From Actinomycetes bacterium (GTDB lineage Bacteria > Actinomycetota > Actinomycetes > Actinomycetales > Cellulomonadaceae): a stretch of DNA of 8,691 bases. A program made the translations under genes and the position numbers. Positions 5,712-8,691 of this stretch are shown here, piece after piece. Location: the NCBI GenBank assembly GCA_023418375.1, contig JAEZZV010000214.1, positions 1 through 8,691 on the forward strand. Direction: 5' to 3'. The notes beneath the pieces are model-generated. The model worked only from the letters and a program-made list of their open reading frames with translations, was not told the origin of the DNA and ran no database searches. The stretch's first letter is position 1. Each line of letters starts with the position of its first letter.

Positions 5712-6622
5712 TGGACCCGGACCTCGCGATCGACCTCGACCGGCTGCGCGCCACCGTCGCGCGCGCGCTCGACGAGGACCTCGGGGGCGATCCCGGGCGC
5801 GACGTCACGTCCCAGGCCACGGTGCCCGCGGATCTCACCGGCACGGCGCGCCTGGTCGCCCGCGCCGACGGCGTGGTGGCCGGGCTCGTCGTCGTGCAGC
5901 CCGTGCTCGAGGACGCCGCCCGCCGCCTCGGCCTGCCTGTCCCCGAGCTCGACGTCGCCGTGGCCGAGGGCGCGCGCGTGCGTACCGGGGACGTGCTCGC
6001 CGAGCTGCGCGGGCCCGTGCGGGTGCTGCTCGTGGCCGAGCGCACCCTGCTCAACCTCGTCTCGCACGCCTCCGGCATCGCGACGCACACCCGACGCTGG
6101 GCCGACGCCCTCGCGGGGACGGGCGCCCAGGTGCTCGACACCCGCAAGACGACGCCCGGGCTGCGCGCGCTCGACAAGTACGCGGTGCGCTGCGGCGGCG
6201 GGACCAACAAGCGCATGGGTCTGTACGACGTCGCGATGGTCAAGGACAACCACGTCGTGGCCGCCGGGGGCGTGGCCGAGGCGGTCGACGCCGTGCGTCG
6301 AGCCTTCCCCGACGTCGCGGTCCAGGTCGAGGCGGACACCCTCGAGCAGGCGATGACCGCGCTCGACGCCGGCGCCCGGTTCCTCCTGCTGGACAACATG
6401 CCGCCCGTCGTCCTCGCCGAGGTGGTCGCCGCCGTGCGGGCGCGCGAGGCCGAGACGGGCCGCGTCGAGCTCGAGGCCACGGGCGGGCTCACGCTCGCCT
6501 CCGCGGCCGAGGTCGCCGCCACCGGCGTCGACTACCTGTCCGTCGGGGCGCTCACCCACTCCTCCCCCCAGCTGGACGTCGCCCTCGACCTCGACCCGGT
6601 GGCCACTACGATTCCCCGGTGA
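5711..6622 (+). CDS. nadC: Nicotinate-nucleotide pyrophosphorylase (quinolinate phosphoribosyltransferase) NadC
   Basis: Converts quinolinate and PRPP to nicotinate mononucleotide with loss of CO2, the entry of the de novo route into NAD. The 303-residue protein contains ERTLLNLVSHASGIAT, DTRKTTPGLR (143-152, with Arg145 and Lys146), CGGGTNKRMGLYD (161-173), MVKDNH (176-181), VEADT with Glu207, LLDNM with Asp228, EATGGL and VDYLSVGALTHS. Lys146, Glu207 and Asp228 sit at a constant offset of six from mycobacterial Lys140, Glu201 and Asp222. The position often written His in NHRxGL is Lys167 here, a variant believed to occur in other actinobacterial NadC. The stop overlaps the lysS start (GTGA). 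Its partner nadB lies on the far side of the sulfur-response cassette. Confidence 0.96.
   Translation: MDPDLAIDLDRLRATVARALDEDLGGDPGRDVTSQATVPADLTGTARLVARADGVVAGLVVVQPVLEDAARRLGLPVPELDVAVAEGARVRTGDVLAELRGPVRVLLVAERTLLNLVSHASGIATHTRRWADALAGTGAQVLDTRKTTPGLRALDKYAVRCGGGTNKRMGLYDVAMVKDNHVVAAGGVAEAVDAVRRAFPDVAVQVEADTLEQAMTALDAGARFLLLDNMPPVVLAEVVAAVRAREAETGRVELEATGGLTLASAAEVAATGVDYLSVGALTHSSPQLDVALDLDPVATTIPR
6585..6619 (+). promoter_or_regulatory. Internal leaderless promoter for lysS
   Basis: Inside the 3' end of nadC, TACGAT (6607-6612) stands 6 bases before GTG 6619. A TCGACC (6585-6590) with four of six matches to TTGACA precedes it with a 16-base spacer. This would let lysS be transcribed independently of nadC, as expected for an essential tRNA synthetase. 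Confidence 0.6.
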
Positions 6623-8154
6623 CCAGCAGCGCGGACCAGGTGCCCGGCGGGCACCCCCACGACGAGCACGAGGCGGACGACGTCCCCGAGCAGATGCGCG
6701 TCCGCCGGGCCAAGCGCGACCGGATGCTCGCCGAAGGCCGTGCGCCCTACCCCGTCGGCGTCCCCACCACCCACACCATCGCCCAGGTGCGCGAGGCCCA
6801 CGGTGAGCTGGCCGCGGGGGAGGAGACGGACGTCGTCGTCGGCGTGGCCGGGCGGGTGGTCTTCCTGCGCAACACCGGGAAGCTCTGCTTCGCCACGGTG
6901 CAGGACGGCGAGGGGCGGCGTCTGCAGGTCATGCTCAGCCAGGCCGTGGTCGGCGAGGAGAGCCTGGATGCGTTCAAGGCCGACGTCGACCTCGGCGACC
7001 ACCTCTTCGCACGCGGGCGGGTCATCAGCTCGCGCCGTGGCGAGCTCAGCGTCTTTGCCGACGACTGGGCGCTCGCGGCCAAGGCCCTGCGCCCGCTGCC
7101 CGTCCTGCACAAGCCGCTGTCGGAGGAGGCGCGCGTCCGGCAGCGGTACGTGGACCTCATCGTGCGCCCGGCGGCCCGCGACGCCGTCCGGACCCGCGCC
7201 GCCGTCATGCGCTCGCTGCGCGAGAACTTCCACCGGCGCGACTACGTCGAGGTCGAGACGCCGATGCTCCAGACGCAGCACGGCGGCGCCGCGGCCCGGC
7301 CGTTCGTCACGCACATGAACGCGTTCGACATCGACCTGTACCTGCGGATCGCGCCCGAGCTGTTCCTCAAGCGCGCGGTCGTCGGCGGCGTCGAGCGGGT
7401 CTTCGAGATCAACCGCAACTTCCGCAACGAGGGCGCCGACTGGTCGCACTCGCCGGAGTTCGCGATGCTCGAGGCGTACGAGGCCTACGGCGACTACGAC
7501 ACGATGGCGGCCCTCACCCAGGACCTGGTCCAGACCGCCGCGCGGGAGGCGCTGGGCACCACCCTGGTCACGCTGCCGGGCGGCGAGGAGTACGACCTCG
7601 GCGGGCAGTGGGCGAGCCTCGAGCTCTACCCGTCGCTGTCGGCCGCGCTGGGCGAGGAGATCACGCCGGCCACGGGCGTGGCGCACCTGCTGGACCTGGT
7701 CGAGCGCTTCGACATCGAGGTCGACCCGAAGCGTCAGAACCACGGCAAGCTCGTCGAGGAGCTGTGGGAGCACCACGTCGGCCGGACCCTGCACGCGCCG
7801 ACCTTCGTGCGCGACTTCCCGGTCGAGACGAGTCCGTTGACACGTGACCACCGAAGCGTTCCGGGCGTCGTCGAGAAGTGGGACCTGTACGTGCGCGGAT
7901 TCGAGCTCGCGACCGCGTATTCGGAACTCGTCGACCCTGTGGTGCAGCGGGAACGATTCGAGCAGCAGGCGCGCATGGCCGCCGTCGGCGATGACGAGGC
8001 GATGCGGCTCGACGAGGATTTCCTCGCCGCGATGGAGCACGCGATGCCGCCGTCCGGGGGAATGGGGATGGGGATCGACCGGCTGCTCATGGCGCTGACC
8101 GGCCTCGGAATCCGCGAGACGATCCTGTTCCCCTTGGTACGCCCCGGGCGGTGA
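6619..8154 (+). CDS. lysS: Lysyl-tRNA synthetase, class II (LysS)
   Basis: Charges tRNA-Lys with lysine using ATP; cytosolic class IIb synthetase of 511 residues, normal length. An acidic N-terminal tail of about 25 residues leads to QMRVRRAKRDRMLAEGRAPYP. The anticodon-binding OB fold (roughly 75-170) includes GRVVFLRNTGKLCFATVQD. Catalytic motif 1 surrounds YVEVETPM (Pro215), and motif 2 is FEINRNFRNEG (262-272) followed by SHSPEFAMLEAY. The lysine-site stretch GFELATAYSEL is present, and motif 3 is GMGMGIDRL with Arg488. It ends in the family-typical ETILFPLVRP. Start GTG 6619 overlaps the nadC stop and has its own -10 box. The last 300 bases use more GAA, GAT, GGA and TCG-ending codons than the rest, but motifs stay intact. 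Confidence 0.97.
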   Translation: MTSSADQVPGGHPHDEHEADDVPEQMRVRRAKRDRMLAEGRAPYPVGVPTTHTIAQVREAHGELAAGEETDVVVGVAGRVVFLRNTGKLCFATVQDGEGRRLQVMLSQAVVGEESLDAFKADVDLGDHLFARGRVISSRRGELSVFADDWALAAKALRPLPVLHKPLSEEARVRQRYVDLIVRPAARDAVRTRAAVMRSLRENFHRRDYVEVETPMLQTQHGGAAARPFVTHMNAFDIDLYLRIAPELFLKRAVVGGVERVFEINRNFRNEGADWSHSPEFAMLEAYEAYGDYDTMAALTQDLVQTAAREALGTTLVTLPGGEEYDLGGQWASLELYPSLSAALGEEITPATGVAHLLDLVERFDIEVDPKRQNHGKLVEELWEHHVGRTLHAPTFVRDFPVETSPLTRDHRSVPGVVEKWDLYVRGFELATAYSELVDPVVQRERFEQQARMAAVGDDEAMRLDEDFLAAMEHAMPPSGGMGMGIDRLLMALTGLGIRETILFPLVRPGR

Positions 8155-8165
8155 CCGGCGTGCGC

Positions 8166-8201
8166 CCGCGCGCAGACCCGGCGGCGGGCCTGTGCGCGCG
8201 G
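8166..8201 (+). terminator. GC-rich hairpin after lysS
   Basis: CCGCGCGCA (8166-8174) pairs perfectly with TGCGCGCGG (8193-8201). Inside, CCCG (8177-8180) pairs with CGGG (8185-8188) around a GCGG loop. It begins 12 bases after the lysS stop. A T-run is missing, as often in actinobacterial terminators. It could also act as a barrier upstream of the next promoter. Confidence 0.6.
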
Positions 8202-8206
8202 AGACG

Positions 8207-8219
8207 TAGGATCGGCTCG
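8207..8219 (+). promoter_or_regulatory. Leaderless promoter of the small membrane protein gene (-10 TAGGAT)
   Basis: TAGGAT (8207-8212) is followed by 6 bases and then GTG 8219, the same geometry as at nadC and lysS. No ribosome-binding site is present before the GTG. The expected -35 zone falls in the preceding hairpin and shows no consensus. Confidence 0.55.
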
Positions 8220-8377
8220 TGACTTCCTTCACCGACGTGCTGGCGGCGCTCGTCCCGTCCGCCGGGGTGCTCGCCGTGTTCTGGTTCGCGATCCGGTCCA
8301 TCGTGCGGGCGGACCGGCACGAACGCGACGCCATTGCCGCGATCGAGGCGGCAGAGGTGGAAAAGCGCGCGGAATAG
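8219..8377 (+). CDS. Small single-pass membrane protein, 52 residues, function unknown
   Basis: The frame starts at GTG 8219 and stops at TAG 8375-8377. Residues about 7-29 form one hydrophobic segment (VLAALVPSAGVLAVFWFAI and onward), followed by a strongly charged tail (RADRHERDAIAAIEAAEVEKRAE). This predicts one membrane anchor with a short cytoplasmic helix by the positive-inside rule. Short proteins of this layout (hydrophobic FWF segment, then RADRxER) are familiar between lysS and lsr2 in actinobacteria, but no function is known to me. Good GC-rich codon use, a precise leaderless promoter and conserved position support a real gene. Confidence 0.75.
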   Translation: MTSFTDVLAALVPSAGVLAVFWFAIRSIVRADRHERDAIAAIEAAEVEKRAE

Positions 8378-8485
8378 GCATCGCTCGACTCCGTCGTTAG
8401 GCCATCCGTGCGGTAGCGTGCAACTGACGGTGCCCGGGGCAAGGTGCCGGCATGCGCATTTCCCCCCTGATGGAAGAAGACAGCG
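8378..8485 (+). promoter_or_regulatory. lsr2 upstream region with candidate -10
   Basis: These 108 bases separate the small membrane gene from lsr2. TAGCGT at 8414-8419 is a plausible -10, giving a leader of about 60 bases, unlike the leaderless genes upstream. GGAAGAAG at 8472-8479 is a modest ribosome-binding site 6 bases before the ATG. No terminator hairpin of note is seen. Confidence 0.35.
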
Positions 8486-8691
8486 ATGGCACAGAAGGTT
8501 CAGGTCGTCCTCCTCGACGACGTCGACGGTGGCGCGGCGGAGGAGACGGTGACATTCGCGCTCGACGGCGTCGCCTACGAGATCGACCTCAGCGCCAAGA
8601 ATGCGTCCGCCCTGCGTGACGCGTTCGCCCCGTGGGTCGGGCACGCCCGCCGCGTCGGCGGACGGTCGCGGGGCGGGGGGCCCCCCCCCCC
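8486..8691 (+). CDS. lsr2: Lsr2 nucleoid-associated protein (N-terminal part, cut by window end)
   Basis: Lsr2 is the actinobacterial H-NS-like protein that binds AT-rich DNA, bridges it and silences horizontally acquired genes. The visible 68 codons are the N-terminal oligomerisation domain: MAQKVQVVLLDDVDG, then ETVTFALDGVAYEIDLSAKNA and LRDAFAPWVGHARRVGG, matching the family closely, followed by the start of the Arg/Gly linker. The C-terminal AT-hook-like RGR domain lies outside the window. The position after lysS and the small membrane gene is the conserved one. The last few residues read as a proline run from poly-C and should not be trusted. Confidence 0.93.
   Translation, partial: MAQKVQVVLLDDVDGGAAEETVTFALDGVAYEIDLSAKNASALRDAFAPWVGHARRVGGRSRGGGPPP
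8675..8691. other. G6C11 homopolymer at the sequence end, probable artefact
   Basis: The window finishes with six G then eleven C. Read in the lsr2 frame this replaces the expected Arg/Gly-rich linker with prolines. Such runs at a sequence end are typical of a contig breaking in low-quality poly-G/poly-C reads. Confidence 0.6.

Noticed and set aside
7837..7842. Perfect TTGACA inside lysS
   Set aside because: No TANNNT-type -10 lies 16-18 bases downstream and no gene begins nearby.
6532..8442. Minus-strand open frame of 636 codons opposite lysS
   Set aside because: Shadow of lysS; composition is Arg/Val/His-rich and the frame runs across gene boundaries.
1..8691. CRISPR array, tRNA, rRNA, insertion sequence or phage remnant
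   Set aside because: No regularly spaced repeats, cloverleaf, rRNA-like stretch, transposase motif or terminal inverted repeats were found.

Overview
The window reads as chromosomal DNA of a very GC-rich actinobacterium, most likely a Micrococcales member close to Cellulomonas. The signs are strong G/C at third codon positions, many GTG starts, an Lsr2 nucleoid protein, and the order panC-panD ... lysS-small membrane protein-lsr2, which resembles the conserved actinobacterial panC-panD-...-lysS-lsr2 neighbourhood. The taxonomic call is inference from sequence style and gene order only.

Layout. (1) Positions 1-3196, plus strand: the tail of a DUF2520-type protein, then panC, panD and nadB, tightly packed (4-base overlaps at the DUF2520/panC and panD/nadB junctions). 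They encode pantothenate (CoA precursor) synthesis and the first step of de novo NAD synthesis. (2) Positions 3218-5525, minus strand: a CsoR-superfamily repressor whose residues fit the persulfide sensor CstR, a truncated SAM-methyltransferase fragment, and a CoA-disulfide/CoA-persulfide reductase with a C-terminal rhodanese domain. Two perfect copies of the 16-base palindrome ATACCCCAGGGGGTAT mark the reductase promoter and the repressor/nadC divergent promoter. (3) Positions 5711-8377, plus strand: nadC, lysS and a 52-residue membrane protein. Each starts with GTG exactly 6 bases after a TANNNT -10 box, so each can be read as a leaderless transcript. (4) Positions 8486-8691: the start of lsr2, cut by the window end in a suspicious G6C11 run.

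How the parts fit. Region 2 looks like a self-contained reactive-sulfur response circuit. A dithiol repressor would sense persulfides and release its own promoter and that of a reductase/sulfurtransferase that reduces CoA persulfide or CoA disulfide with NAD(P)H. It sits, in opposite orientation, between nadB and nadC, which normally neighbour each other. As a result one operator covers the place where the -35 element of the nadC promoter should be, so quinolinate phosphoribosyltransferase expression may be tied to sulfide stress. The whole block links CoA supply (panC, panD), NAD supply (nadB, nadC) and an enzyme using both cofactors. No CRISPR array, tRNA, rRNA, insertion sequence or phage gene was seen.
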